Source of the DNA: Cupriavidus sp. UYMMa02A
GTDB taxonomy: Bacteria > Pseudomonadota > Gammaproteobacteria > Burkholderiales > Burkholderiaceae
NCBI GenBank assembly: GCA_001725945.1
Contig: LRMT01000072.1
Span: forward strand, 1 to 64,000
Direction of reading: 5' to 3'
DNA: 64,000 bases
Positions within the stretch are counted from its first letter, which is position 1. The number at the start of each line of letters is the position of its first letter. Positions 39,624 to 49,191 of this stretch are shown piece by piece. Below the pieces are notes generated by a model that was given only the letters and a program-made list of their open reading frames with translations, searched no databases and had not been told where the DNA came from. The translations under genes were made by a program, and so were the position numbers.

Positions 39624-41186
39624 TTGAACACAGAATGGATGGGGTATAAGTGGCTCGCAGAGCACTACAAGGTAACCCCGGTACAGGAATTCCACATTAG
39701 CAGTGAGATCGGCGCCGCTCGGCGTTCCGTGGTCACCGAGGGCAAGACGCTGGAGACCTACCCGGCAAGTTCCCGCCAGGAGCCGACGCTGCAGGCCCAC
39801 CTGACTTATGCGCTCCGACAGGAAGGTGTCCATCTCGAGTTCCTGGCCCGACTCTTTGATGTACTTCCCCAGGCAGAGCTGGCTGCCTGGCTGAACAGCG
39901 AGCGCACCGGCCAGTATGCCAGACGAGTTGGATTTCTGTATGAATGGCTCACCGGCCGCCAGATCGCCGGCGTCGAGGCCGTGACCGGGGGCAACTACGT
40001 TGACGCGATTGACCCTGACGCCTACTTTGGCGCGACGGTGCCCACTCGAAATCCACGTTGGCGCGTGCGGGACAACCTGCCCGGCAATCGGGATTTCTGC
40101 CCGCTGGTTCGACGGACACCCGAAGTCAAGGCGGCACAGGACTACGACTGCGCCGCCCGGCTCGACGAGCTGAACGCGGAGTTCGGGGGCAACGTCCTGA
40201 TGCGCAGTGCCGTCTGGCTGACGATCAAGGAATCCAAGTCGTCGTTTGCAATCGAGCACGAGCAGGACCAACTGGACCGAATTCGCCGATTTGCGGCAGT
40301 CATGGAAAGGCGGATCGGTGAATACCCCGCGCTGCTGTCCCCAGACACGCTCGCCGAGTTGCAGCGAGAAATCGTGAGCGAGCGCAGCACCATTTCCCGC
40401 TTCGGGCTGCGCGCCTCACCCGTGTTCGTCGGCGAAACGCATCGGTTTGAGCATATCGTCCATTATGTCGCCCCGCATTGGGATAGGCTGCGGGACCTGC
40501 TACACGGGCTTGAGGTCTTTCTGGACCGCACAGCCGGGCAATCCCCGGTGATTCGGGCCGGAGCGGCCGCATTCGCGTTCGTTTTCATCCACCCGCTGGC
40601 CGACGGCAATGGGCGCATTCACCGCTTCATCGTCAACGACGTGCTGCGACGAGATGGCGCCGTGCCGCGACCGTTCATACTGCCGATCTCTGCCGTCATC
40701 ACAGAGAAACCACAGAACATCGCGCGCTATGACCATATTCTCGAATGCTTCTCGAAGCCATTAATGCGCATGTACGGTAACCTTTGCGAGTTCGCGCCAT
40801 CGCGCACGCTGTATCCGGATGGCGTTCAGTCGAACTTTGAGTTCGCCGGCTACGACGCTGCCTTACCGGCATGGCGTTATCCCGATCTGACTGTGCAGGT
40901 CGAGTATATGGCCGATGTCATTGACCGAACCATCCGGCAGGAGATGAGGACAGAGGCCGGGATTCTGCAGGAATGGACAACCGCTCGGCGAATGGTGAAA
41001 GACATCATCGACGGCCCTGACGCCGATATCGATCGGATCATCCGCTCGGTCAGGGACAATCAGGGTGCAGTTTCAAACAAGCTCCGAAAGGAGTTCCCTG
41101 TCCTCGAAAAAGAGGAAATCGTGGCAGATCTGGTTGATAGTCTGAAGACTGCTTTCAAGGCTTTCGATAGCGGATCCTCGAGATGA
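39624..41186 (+). CDS. Fic-domain protein (probable AMP-transferase)
   Basis: An intact 520-residue protein. The TTG start at 39624 has GGAG seven bases upstream; ATG 39639 is the alternative. The Fic core motif HPLADGNGRIHRF (about residues 319-331) matches HPFxxGNGRxxR, with the catalytic His and anion-binding residues kept. A preceding SKSSFAIEHE segment (about residues 205-214) resembles the inhibitory helix [S/T]xxxE[G/N] in class II Fic proteins, though the final position is His. The C-terminal ~100 residues (ILQEWTTARRMVKDIIDGPD, IIRSVRDNQGAVSNKLRKEF) look like a winged helix. Fic proteins transfer AMP from ATP to hydroxyl side chains. It is unbroken amid degraded integrase fragments, so it was probably carried in recently or is under selection. 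Confidence 0.88.
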   Translation: MNTEWMGYKWLAEHYKVTPVQEFHISSEIGAARRSVVTEGKTLETYPASSRQEPTLQAHLTYALRQEGVHLEFLARLFDVLPQAELAAWLNSERTGQYARRVGFLYEWLTGRQIAGVEAVTGGNYVDAIDPDAYFGATVPTRNPRWRVRDNLPGNRDFCPLVRRTPEVKAAQDYDCAARLDELNAEFGGNVLMRSAVWLTIKESKSSFAIEHEQDQLDRIRRFAAVMERRIGEYPALLSPDTLAELQREIVSERSTISRFGLRASPVFVGETHRFEHIVHYVAPHWDRLRDLLHGLEVFLDRTAGQSPVIRAGAAAFAFVFIHPLADGNGRIHRFIVNDVLRRDGAVPRPFILPISAVITEKPQNIARYDHILECFSKPLMRMYGNLCEFAPSRTLYPDGVQSNFEFAGYDAALPAWRYPDLTVQVEYMADVIDRTIRQEMRTEAGILQEWTTARRMVKDIIDGPDADIDRIIRSVRDNQGAVSNKLRKEFPVLEKEEIVADLVDSLKTAFKAFDSGSSR

Positions 41187-41199
41187 GCTGCTTCAACTG

Positions 41200-41716
41200 C
41201 GCGTGCGCATAACTGTCGACGCACTCGTCTGCCGGCGCGATGCGCAGGGCGTTGAGCGCTGGTGGCTGGAGGTCACCGGCAAGGGCAAGACCCGGCTTGT
41301 GACGGCCACCGACGAGCTGATTGCCGAACTGGGCGCTACCGCAGCGCCCATGGCTTGGCGCCGGCCCCGTAACCGGGGGAGACCCGCCCCTTGCTGCTGC
41401 CGGTCATTGGCCAAGAGAGCCGTAACAAAGGTCTGACACGTGGGGCGCTGCACCTGATCCTGAAAGAAGTGTTCGGCCTAGCGGGGCCCGCACCTGTGCG
41501 CGCGGACCCGAGCGGGAAGCGCAGGCCGCCGTGCTGGTCAGTGCCTCGGCCCATTGGCTGCGGCATAACCGCTGGTTCGCCCATGACCCACCGGCGGGTG
41601 GATCTGCGTTACGTGCGGGACAACTTTGGGCATTCGTCGATCTCGAGACGAGGCGTTCGACACTAACCGCCAGGGCCAATAGCGAATCAGCAGCCGCCTC
41701 CCGCATGACCCGCACG
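41200..41716 (+). pseudogene. Tyrosine recombinase fragment, copy 3
   Basis: VCRRDAQGVERWWLEVTGKG, TRLVTATDELIAEL and, in other frames, LTRGALHLILKEVFGLAG and RRVDLRYVRDNFGHSSIS correspond to the catalytic domain of copy 1. The N-terminal domain and the terminal Tyr segment are absent. It starts 13 bases after the Fic stop, so the Fic gene is bracketed by copies 2 and 3 in the same orientation. Confidence 0.65.
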
Positions 41717-41727
41717 CTGTCGCATGC

Positions 41728-42063
41728 CTACTCCTCGCCCCGGCTTTGCCGCTCCCTGGCCGCATTCTTATCCATCTTGGCCGCATGAGCCGCGGCCTGT
41801 TCGAGCAACGCTGCATGCGCCCTCGGCACGACGAGCATCGTCAAACCCAGTCCTTCCGTCACGCGCAGGGCGTGCTCCAGATTGACGCCCTTGCCGTTCT
41901 CCAGCTTGGATAGCATACCGACGGAAACCCCGCAACGATTAGCAGCCTGGTCAATGGGCATGCCTTCCCCTGCCCGCGTTGCGCGAATCCGGTCGCCAAG
42001 CTGGTCAATGCTGCGGATTGTCGCGCGTGATGGTGGAGTTGAATCAGGGAGCGGCCTCGGCAT
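41728..42063 (-). CDS. HipB-like XRE-family antitoxin/regulator, orphan
   Basis: An intact 111-residue DNA-binding protein. The helix-turn-helix is at about residues 18-72: IDQLGDRIRATRAGEGMPID then QAANRCGVSVGMLSKLENGK and GVNLEHALRVTEGLGLTMLV. The last block is characteristic of HipB, whose C-terminal strand follows GL.L.... A HipA kinase gene would be expected immediately downstream, but the sequence there is integrase copy 3. So either the toxin was lost or this is a solitary repressor. An inverted repeat just upstream (42070-42081) may be its operator. The gene converges with the integrase remnant. Confidence 0.82.
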   Translation of the reverse strand: MPRPLPDSTPPSRATIRSIDQLGDRIRATRAGEGMPIDQAANRCGVSVGMLSKLENGKGVNLEHALRVTEGLGLTMLVVPRAHAALLEQAAAHAAKMDKNAARERQSRGEE

Positions 42064-42069
42064 AGATAT

Positions 42070-42081
42070 GAAATAAATTTC
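42070..42081. promoter_or_regulatory. Small inverted repeat upstream of the HipB-like gene
   Basis: GAAAT (42070-42074), AA, ATTTC (42077-42081), seven bases upstream of the start codon at 42063 in an AT-rich patch. The position suits an autoregulatory operator overlapping the ribosome-binding region. The site is short, so it could be chance. Confidence 0.3.
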
Positions 42082-42231
42082 ACGAGAGTGAGATACAAGC
42101 CCACAGGTGACACCTCACCTCGATGGTGCCCTCCCCTAAAAGCTGATATACATGTTGGGTGGTTTTCTGGCGATTAATTGCATTTTCTACCATGATGCGC
42201 TGCGTCTCCTCCTTCATAGCCAGCTTCATTC

Positions 42232-42600
42232 CTGTCGCTTCGTGAGCATCTCGCGGACGATTGATCTGCATGAAGGCCTCGGCAGACTAACCGCCAGTAA
42301 GAACCGATTGTCGACGATCATCGACGGAACGGAGCTGATACCCATAGACCGGAATTCCGCCACTTCCCCGCGCACCTCATCAACATACTCACCGCTCTCC
42401 AGCACGCGTCGCCCTTGCGTGGCATCTAGCCCCACCGGCTGGGCCGCTTCCAACAGCACCTCGTGATTGCTGGGATCCTTGCCACTGCCGTGATATGCGT
42501 TCAGCAGCGCCTCCTTGATCTGCAGCTTCTTGCCCTGCACGCCCGCCCACTGCAGTAGCCGATATTGGCGGCGGAGGGCCTTGGGTCAGGGTGGTTGTCT
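42232..42600 (-). pseudogene. DsbA-family FrnE-like oxidoreductase, C-terminal fragment
   Basis: The minus strand reads KALRRQYRLLQWAGVQGKKL then IKEALLNAYHGSGKDPSNHE, LLEAAQPVGLDATQGRRVLE and AEFRSMGISSVPSMIVDNRF. This is the helical insert plus cis-Pro (VPSM) region of FrnE-type DsbA proteins. The thioredoxin CxxC motif and N-terminus are missing, and the tail after FLL is out of frame (SAEAFMQI in another frame). It abuts the SnoaL-like gene upstream. Non-functional remnant. Confidence 0.72.
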
Positions 42601-42625
42601 GGCGGTGGGCAACCACGGGCGGTGA

Positions 42626-43065
42626 TCAGGCGGCCGAGAAAGTGATCAAAGGATCGAGGCGCTTGATAAGCCAATCGCCACGGTCGCTGCATGCCAACTC
42701 GCATTCCACCTCAGCCAACATGGCCGGTACCGTGCCGGCCACAGGAAGCGTTGGCGCTTCACCCTTGTCAGAGCGATAAACGGTCAGACTGAATGCAACC
42801 TTAGCGATGGATCCACTCTGTTCCAGGACCAAAAGTTGGTGACATAGTGTCGTGTAAACAGCGTCGCAGTCCGTTGGTTCAGGGAAGCGAGGATCTGTTC
42901 TTGCCCATGGAGTGCATTACCGCTGCGTTCCCAAATGCCATCGGGCAAGAAGCACCTGGCGGCACCAGGATAGTCACCGCGGTCGAGGGCATAGTACATG
43001 CGCGTCACGGCTTGCTCGGTGGCAATGACGTGGTGCAAACTCTCAGCGTTATTCATTGTTTCCAT
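42626..43065 (-). CDS. SnoaL/NTF2-like fold protein (one frame break)
   Basis: About 146 residues starting METMNNAESLHHVIATEQAV at 43065. The family pattern TRMYYALDRGDYPGAARCFL and PDGIWERSGNALHGQEQI is followed by TRHYVTNF and, after a one-base loss near 42830, LVLEQSGSIAKVAFSLTVYR and ending DWLIKRLDPLITFSA. Proteins of this small cone-shaped fold are commonly ring hydroxylating dioxygenase beta-like subunits, isomerases or binding proteins. It is 43 bases after the BKACE gene on the same strand, so the two may be co-transcribed. The specific role is unknown. Confidence 0.7.
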
Positions 43066-43108
43066 TACTTGAGTTGTGTGGCCGGTAACGCTCGTCCGGC
43101 CGGGAAAC

Positions 43109-44210
43109 CTACCCGGCTCGGACAATCAATTGGAATGCGGCAACGAGCGCCTGATCAGGCGATCTTTTGCAGATAGCCTTGCCGACCACCGTTTCGGTTG
43201 GCGCAAACCCGTTGGCCTGCAGCGATTCTTCTACCGTGTCATAGAACACGCCGATCTTGCACATTTCGCGCGCTTCCTTGGCGGTAGCGATCGGGCGACT
43301 CAGTTCACGAGAGATGCGCACCAGTTGCTCGATCTGTGCCGCCGTGCCCATCTTCTTCGTACGCGTCTGGTTCCAGAGATTATCTTCCGTGCCACAGCGA
43401 ACATGCAGCCCCATTGCGATACCCATGGTATTGACTGGCAGTACGTTGAGTACCGAGCTTTCCACCGTCACCACTGCCCCATCCGGCACACCGCGCATGA
43501 AGTTGGCCAGGCTGTAGACAGTCGGCGAGTCCATGCCCCCGCCAATCGCCACCCAGTTCATGACCAACGGGCCCTTGTAGATCCCGCGGCGCATCAGTCG
43601 TTCCACGGACTCGAAGCTGTTAACGTTGTAGCACTGGAACGCGCTCTGGATCCCCGCCGCGGTTAGGCGGCGGACGTGTTCCTCCACCCAGCCCGGCTGC
43701 GCCGGCACCGTCATCTCTTTGTAGGCAGTGAAGACCGCTGGATCTTCCATTGAACTGCCCACGATGTCGCGGTGGTCGAACTGCTCGAGGACGTTCATCT
43801 GCGACGTATTGACGGTTACCGTCACCTGGTCGGGCTTGGGGTCGAGTTCGGCCAGCATGTGGCGGGTGTCGTCCGAGAGCCATTTTGCAGCCGCGCCGTC
43901 GGTTTCGGGCGCGAAACTGATGGATCCGCCGACCTGGATAATCATCTCTGGCACGCGGGCGCGGACGCGGCGATGAGCTCATTGAACTTGGACAACCGCT
44001 TGGAGCCTTTGCCATCCAGTTCGCGCACATGCAGGTGCAGTACGGTGGCACCAGCGTGTAGCAATCCACCGCTTTCTGGATTTGCTCCTCCATCGTGACG
44101 GGGATCTCCTCGGGGAAGTCCGACGGAACCCACGATGGGGCATAGGGCGCAGCCGTGATGATCAGCGGTTGCTGGTTTTCGGGGAACAGGTGTCCGTCAA
44201 GAAAGTTCAT
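43109..44210 (-). CDS. BKACE (DUF849) beta-keto acid cleavage enzyme (two frame breaks)
   Basis: The start is MNFLDGHLFPENQQPLIITA at 44210. The zinc-binding pair is in VLHLHVRELDGKGSKRLS (read across a break near 44057), then, after a break near 43975, PEMIIQVGGSISFAPETDGA, MLAELDPKPDQVTVTVNTSQ, AGIQSAFQCYNVNSFESVER and GPLVMNWVAIGGGMDSP. BKACE enzymes condense a beta-keto acid with acetyl-CoA to yield acetoacetate and a new acyl-CoA. This is a longer subgroup of about 367 residues. The SnoaL-like gene follows on the same strand. The substrate is not readable from sequence. Confidence 0.8.
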
Positions 44211-44524
44211 GGCAAGGAAGAGAAGAGAGATTGCGAAGCTTCCGTCCCTCTGAAGAGGTGCGGTAAGGCGATCCATTGACGTTTAGGTGACTTTTGGCTC
44301 TGCTGCTTGTAGCAAATATGAAGTGCCGGCGTGGTGCTCCTGTAGATCAGGAGAGGCCACAGGTTCGGGGTGAGACTGCCCGGTTTCAAAGGAACCGAAC
44401 CGAGTGGCCCCACCCAATCATTATTTGCGAAGAGGAGTCATTCCATTTGACATGGCGGGACATCCATTTAACGAACCGGGACACCGCGGGAGTCCCCAGC
44501 GAAATGTACTCGTAGCCGGAATCT
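44211..44524. other. Upstream region of the BKACE gene; no gene seen
   Basis: The stretch probably holds the BKACE promoter. A plus-strand frame (44294-44515) with ICEEESFHLTWRDIHLTNRD has no family I recognise. Its tail, GACATGGCGGGACATCC followed by AACGAACCGGGACACC, looks like repeated IS-end motifs (GGGACA), so it may be a relic insertion. Confidence 0.35.
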
Positions 44525-44945
44525 AAGGGCTGACGCTGGAGGCATTAGCGGCGGCGGGGGTGATTTGCGCGCCTCGGAAGTCGCCGGGCACCATCATGGG
44601 CGCGCTTTTTTCTGCGGCGCGACACGCAAGGCGTCGCGCGCCGGTGGCTGGAAGTCACCGGCAAGGGCGACAGGCCCAGGCTAGTGCCGCCACCGACAAG
44701 TTGATCGCCGAACTGGCCCGCTACCCTTCGTGCGCATGGGCTGTCGCCCACCCCGCAGTCCGGGCGAAACTCGCCCGCTGCTGCTGCCGGTCACATTGGT
44801 GGGCATGACAGCCGCGACAAAGGCCTGTGACGCAGCGCGCTGCACCTGATTCTGAAGGAAGTGTTCGGCATGGCCGACTGTCTGTGGGCCCGAGTGGCAG
44901 GCGCAGGCCGATGTCCTCCGTATACCAAAGCAAAAATGCCACCAC
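44525..44945 (+). pseudogene. Tyrosine recombinase fragment, copy 4
   Basis: The order matches integrase copy 1 in pieces: LTLEALAAAGV, TIMGALFSAARHARR, VAGSHRQG or EVTGKGD in another frame, DKLIAELARYPSCAW and LHLILKEVFGMADCLWARV with WQAQADVL. Homology stops at 44915, and GTATACCAAAGCAAAAATGC follows (compare 9607-9625). There is no catalytic His-x-x-Arg or Tyr. Heavily degraded. Confidence 0.55.
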
Positions 44946-45119
44946 TTTGGACGTAAGAGTGCCACCTCACCCCTCATGTGGGCGATTTCGGATGAGTTTC
45001 CGACGGGGACGCGCGAACTTAACACCGAATCAGCCGCAGTTCTGGTGGGCATTTGGCTGGACCAGTACGCGCACGTGCTGACCTACCTTGCCATCGTGTG
45101 GCTGGTTGGGAGGCTGGAC

Positions 45120-45486
45120 TGATCAATTCGTAAAGCGCCGAGCTCCCGATTTCTTGGTCATGCCTTCTGCTTGAGCATGTTGTAGAGGCACCGAATATAC
45201 CGCACGGTAGTGAAGTGCCGATGGCTGGCACCGAACATCAGACTATGTGCCGCTTCTTACACAAACGTGGGCGGATAGCAAGATCCCACATACATCGCCG
45301 CGTTCGCAAGCGACAGCAGAGCCTATCCTCTTCAAGAGCCCGACGTTTGGCCTGACTTCGCCCCGTCGCCCGAGCAAGCCATGCGGGGCCGGCTTGTTTG
45401 CATCGCCTCCCGCCTTCGACCACGCGGCCACGATAGCCGCCAGGGCGCAGGCCAGGGATGGCGGCCCAGCACTGGAGGGACGCGAC
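45120..45486. other. Gap before the patatin gene
   Basis: About 370 bases with no recognisable gene. The frame that leads into the patatin is open back to 45247, but its residues there lack any motif. The promoter of the patatin gene is presumably here. Confidence 0.4.
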
Positions 45487-46520
45487 GTGCCTACCAACCC
45501 GGGCCCCGTGAAGGCCATCGCGCTGGCATTGCAGGGCGGAGGTTCCCATGGCGCCTATACCTGGGGCGTACTTGACCGCTTGCTCGAAGACGAGCGGCTC
45601 GCGATCGAAGGCGTGAGCGCTACCAGCGCGGGCGCATGAACGCCGCGGTGCTCGCCTACGGATTGCTCAAGGGTGGGCCGCCTGGCGCTCGCACCGCGCT
45701 GCACAACTTCTGGCAAGACGTTTCCAGCACCGCGCGGATCTACAGCCCGTTCCGCAAACTGCCGTGGGAGATCTGGATGCCTGGCGGCTACGGGCTCGAC
45801 AGCTCGCCGATGTACCTGTTGACGGACCTGATGCTGCGCGTGCTCTCGCCCTACCAGTTCAATCCTTTCAATTTCAACCCGCTGCGGGAGGTTCTTGCCC
45901 ACCATGTCGATTTCGACGCCCTGCGACGGGATTGCCCAATCCAGCTCTACCTGTGCGCGACCAATGTCGAGACCGGCAAGGTGCGCCTGTTCTCGCGCGA
46001 GGAAATCTGTCTGAAGGCGGTGCTCGCTTCGGCCTGCCTGCCGTCCCTGTTCCAGGCCGTGGAGATCGACGGCCAGCACTACTGGGACGGCGGCTATGTC
46101 GGCAACCCCGCCATCTTTCCGCTGATCTATCACTGCGACACGCGGGATGTGGTGATCGTCCATATCAACCCGATCGTTCGCAAGGGCGTGCCGAAGACCA
46201 CAACGGAGATTCTCAATCGCATTAACGAAGTCAGCTTCAATTCTTCGTTGATCCGCGAGCTTCGTGCGATCAGCTTCGTCACCACGCTCATCCAGGACGG
46301 CAAGGTAGACCGGGCCGAGATGAAGGAAATGCTGATCCACGCCATCCGCTCGGACCAGACCATGACGGCGCTCGGCGTATCCAGCAAATTCAATGCGGAC
46401 TGGAACTTTCTTTGCCACCTGCGCGACCAGGGGCGCAAAGAGACCGAGCATTGGCTGGCGCAAAACTACAACGCAATCGGCGAACGCTGCAGCGTCGATT
46501 TGCGCAAGGAATTCCTTTGA
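45487..46520 (+). CDS. Patatin-like phospholipase (one frame break)
   Basis: I chose GTG 45487 because GGAGG lies about eight bases upstream and the patatin domain begins directly (VKAIALALQGGGSHGAYTWG). The oxyanion motif is GGGSHGAY. The nucleophile elbow is SATSAGAMNA, read across a break at 45636 where GCAATG appears as GCATG. The catalytic Asp is in WDGGYVGNPAIFP. The DUF3734-like tail SFNSSLIRELRAISFVTTLI then completes about 344 residues. It would hydrolyse acyl esters or phospholipids at the membrane. Similar genes sit beside polyhydroxyalkanoate or CoA-transferase loci in Burkholderiales. The next gene starts 112 bases downstream. Confidence 0.83.
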
Positions 46521-46632
46521 CAAGCACTCACGTCTCCGAAACCGGCGGTGCACTTTCGTGAAACCAGGGAATCCCGAACACTGACTACACCATCCAACCC
46601 AGCCCCACATCCAACACTCGCAAGGTGAGAGA

Positions 46633-48642
46633 ATGAGCACGCAAGCAAGCACGATTCGTCTGGCCGTCCACTTGCGCGAGAACGGCAAATTGGTCTCGGC
46701 ACGCGAAGCCGTGCGCCTGATCCGCGACGGCGATACCGTGGCGACCGGCGGCTTCGTCGGCATCGGCTTCGCGGAAGAAATTGCCATTGCCATCGAGGAA
46801 CTCTGCCTTGCGCAGGATGACGAGGCGCCAGTCAGCATGACAAAGCCCGGCAACCTCACCCTGGTCTACGCCGCAGGACAGGGAGACGGCAAGGATCGGG
46901 GCCTGAACCATTTCGCGCTGCCCGGCCTGGTGAAGCGGGTGATCGGCGGACACTGGGGCCTGGTACCGAAGCTCCAACAGCTCGCGGTCGGCAATCAGAT
47001 CGAGGCCTACAACTTGCCGCAGGGCGTGATCACCCATCTGTTCCGCGACATCGCGGCCGGAAAGCCGGGGCACCTCTCGCGCGTTGGACTAGGCACCTTC
47101 GTCGATCCGCGCTTTGGCGGCGGCAAGCTGAACGAGCGCACCACCGAGGATCTGGTCGGGCTGATGCGCATTGATGATCAGGACTATCTCTTCTACAAGG
47201 CCTTCCCGATCAACGTCGCAATCGTGCGCGGCACCACTGCCGATCCGGACGGCAATATCACCATGGAGCGCGAAGCCCTGACGCTGGAAGCCCTGGCGAT
47301 CGCCATGGCCGCGCACAACTGCGGCGGCCTGGTGATCGTCCAGGTGGAGCGCATCGCCGAAAGGGGCTCGCTCAATCCGCGCCAGGTGAAGATCCCCGGT
47401 GTGCTGGTGGACTGCGTGGTCCTGGCGCAACCCGAAAACCACCAACAGACCTTTTCCACTCCCTACAATCCGGCCTTCTCCGGTGAAGTCCGCGTGCCAG
47501 TGAGCAGCGTGGCGCCGATGCCGATCAGCGAGCGCAAGATCATTGCCCGGCGCGCGGCGATGGAACTCAAGCCGAACAGCGTGGTGAACCTTGGCATCGG
47601 CATGCCGGAAGGCATCGCCAGCATCGCCAACGAGGAAAGGCTCCTCGACCTCATGACGCTCACCGCGGAGCCTGGCGTGATCGGCGGCATCCCTGCCGGA
47701 GGTTTGAACTTCGGCGCGGCGACCAATCCGGACGCAATCATCGACCAGCCCTATCAGTTCGACTTCTACGACGGCGGCGGACTCGATCTCGCTTTCCTTG
47801 GACTGGCGCAGGCCGATCGCATGGGCAACCTGAACGTATCCAGGTTCGGGCCGCGCCTGGCCGGCGCCGGTGGCTTTATCAACATCAGCCAGAATGCGAA
47901 GAAGGTCGTGTTCGTCGGCACCTTCATGACGGGTGGGGGCGAGATCTCGGTCGCCGACGGCCAGCTACAAATCCACCGCGATGGCATCGCAAGGAAGTTC
48001 GTCCAGGAAGTGGAGCATCGCACGTTTTCCGGCCCGCACGCGGCCGCCGCGCACAAGCCGGTCCTCTATATCACCGAACGTTGCGTGTTCGAGCTGAGCG
48101 CACAAGGCCTGGAACTCATCGAGATTGCGCCTGGCGTCGATCTGGAGCGCGACATTCTCGCCAAGATGGACTTCAAGCCGATCGTGCGCTCGCCAGCCCT
48201 GATGGATGCGCGGATCTTTAGCCCTGAGCCGATGGGACTGCGCGCGGACGTGTTGCGCCTGCCGCTGGAAGCGCGCGTCAACTACGACGAAGACAAGAAC
48301 ATCCTGTTCCTGAACTTCGAGCAGCTCGAGGTGAAGTCGCCGGAGGACATCGCGGCGATCCGCGCGCAGGTATGCCGCGTGTGCGAGCCACTGGGTCACA
48401 AGGTCTATACCGTGGTCAACTACGAAGGCTTCATTCTTGACCGCAGCGTGGAGGATGCCTATGTCGAGATGATCGAGGAAATGGTGCAGCGCTTTTATAT
48501 AGGCGTGACCCGCTTCACCACCAGCGGCTTCATGCGCGCAAAGCTCGGTGACACCCTCGGCCGGCGCGGGCTCGCTCCCTATGTCTATGAGACCGAGGCC
48601 GAGGCGAAAGCGTACTTGCGCGACCAGTCGGTAAGCCATTGA
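46633..48642 (+). CDS. Two-domain acyl-CoA:carboxylate CoA-transferase (YdiF/Pct-like)
   Basis: An intact 669-residue protein with GAGAG upstream of ATG 46633. The N-terminal family I domain has [20 protein letters not shown] and [20 protein letters not shown]. The C-terminal domain has [18 protein letters not shown] and [20 protein letters not shown], where the Glu of TAEPG is the covalent CoA-thioester residue. [20 protein letters not shown] and [12 protein letters not shown] follow. The last ~110 residues ([17 protein letters not shown] to the end) form an extra domain found in a subset of these proteins. It would activate carboxylates by CoA transfer. It follows the patatin gene, and the pair may process released acyl groups. 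Confidence 0.88.
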   Translation: MSTQASTIRLAVHLRENGKLVSAREAVRLIRDGDTVATGGFVGIGFAEEIAIAIEELCLAQDDEAPVSMTKPGNLTLVYAAGQGDGKDRGLNHFALPGLVKRVIGGHWGLVPKLQQLAVGNQIEAYNLPQGVITHLFRDIAAGKPGHLSRVGLGTFVDPRFGGGKLNERTTEDLVGLMRIDDQDYLFYKAFPINVAIVRGTTADPDGNITMEREALTLEALAIAMAAHNCGGLVIVQVERIAERGSLNPRQVKIPGVLVDCVVLAQPENHQQTFSTPYNPAFSGEVRVPVSSVAPMPISERKIIARRAAMELKPNSVVNLGIGMPEGIASIANEERLLDLMTLTAEPGVIGGIPAGGLNFGAATNPDAIIDQPYQFDFYDGGGLDLAFLGLAQADRMGNLNVSRFGPRLAGAGGFINISQNAKKVVFVGTFMTGGGEISVADGQLQIHRDGIARKFVQEVEHRTFSGPHAAAAHKPVLYITERCVFELSAQGLELIEIAPGVDLERDILAKMDFKPIVRSPALMDARIFSPEPMGLRADVLRLPLEARVNYDEDKNILFLNFEQLEVKSPEDIAAIRAQVCRVCEPLGHKVYTVVNYEGFILDRSVEDAYVEMIEEMVQRFYIGVTRFTTSGFMRAKLGDTLGRRGLAPYVYETEAEAKAYLRDQSVSH

Positions 48643-48828
48643 CACGGACGGTGCATGCGACGACTTTGGATACCAACATCCGTCCGCTTGCAGTCAGAAT
48701 GGCGTGTAACATCTCTCGTCGTGCCAGATTCTATGGACGACGAAGCGGCGAAATCATCTCAAAGGCAAGCGAGCAGAGAACGAAATGCCTCTGTCTCCTG
48801 CCATCTCGGCACCTCGATTGGTCCGCCA

Positions 48829-49131
48829 CTAGTCAACGACATAGTCCACCTGGTGGCGGGCGATCCTGACGCCCGCCAGTTTTCGCTTGACCTTCAGGTG
48901 AGCAGGATGGGTCGAATAGGCGTCAAGTGCCTCCCTGGACTCGAACTCCGTGTAGAGCACCACATCGCACGCATAGTCGATGCGACTGACGTCGGCGCCG
49001 ATCTCCGGCGCCAGCAGACCGGGAATTACCCCAACCAGCCCGTCGAACGCTGCACGTATGCAGCGCACGCCCTCGCTTTCTTCTTCTGCGGTCGACCCAC
49101 GCACCTTCCACATCACAATATGTTTGATCAT
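48829..49131 (-). CDS. Dabb-family (stress-responsive A/B barrel) protein
   Basis: An intact 100-residue protein: MIKHIVMWKVRGSTAEEESE then FDGLVGVIPGLLAPEIGADV, DYACDVVLYTEFESREALDA and YSTHPAHLKVKRKL, the classic Dabb ferredoxin-like dimer pattern with a conserved HP near the end. Members include small-molecule cyclases and decarboxylases as well as uncharacterised proteins. It lies downstream of the tcp genes on the same strand after a small membrane-protein gene, so it may be the last cistron of that operon. A role in chlorophenol metabolism is possible but unproven. Confidence 0.82.
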   Translation of the reverse strand: MIKHIVMWKVRGSTAEEESEGVRCIRAAFDGLVGVIPGLLAPEIGADVSRIDYACDVVLYTEFESREALDAYSTHPAHLKVKRKLAGVRIARHQVDYVVD

Positions 49132-49191
49132 CGCTAGTCATCCTAGAGTCTTGGTCCTCTTCTCCATCACCGCCATCGACACCGCCAGCGT

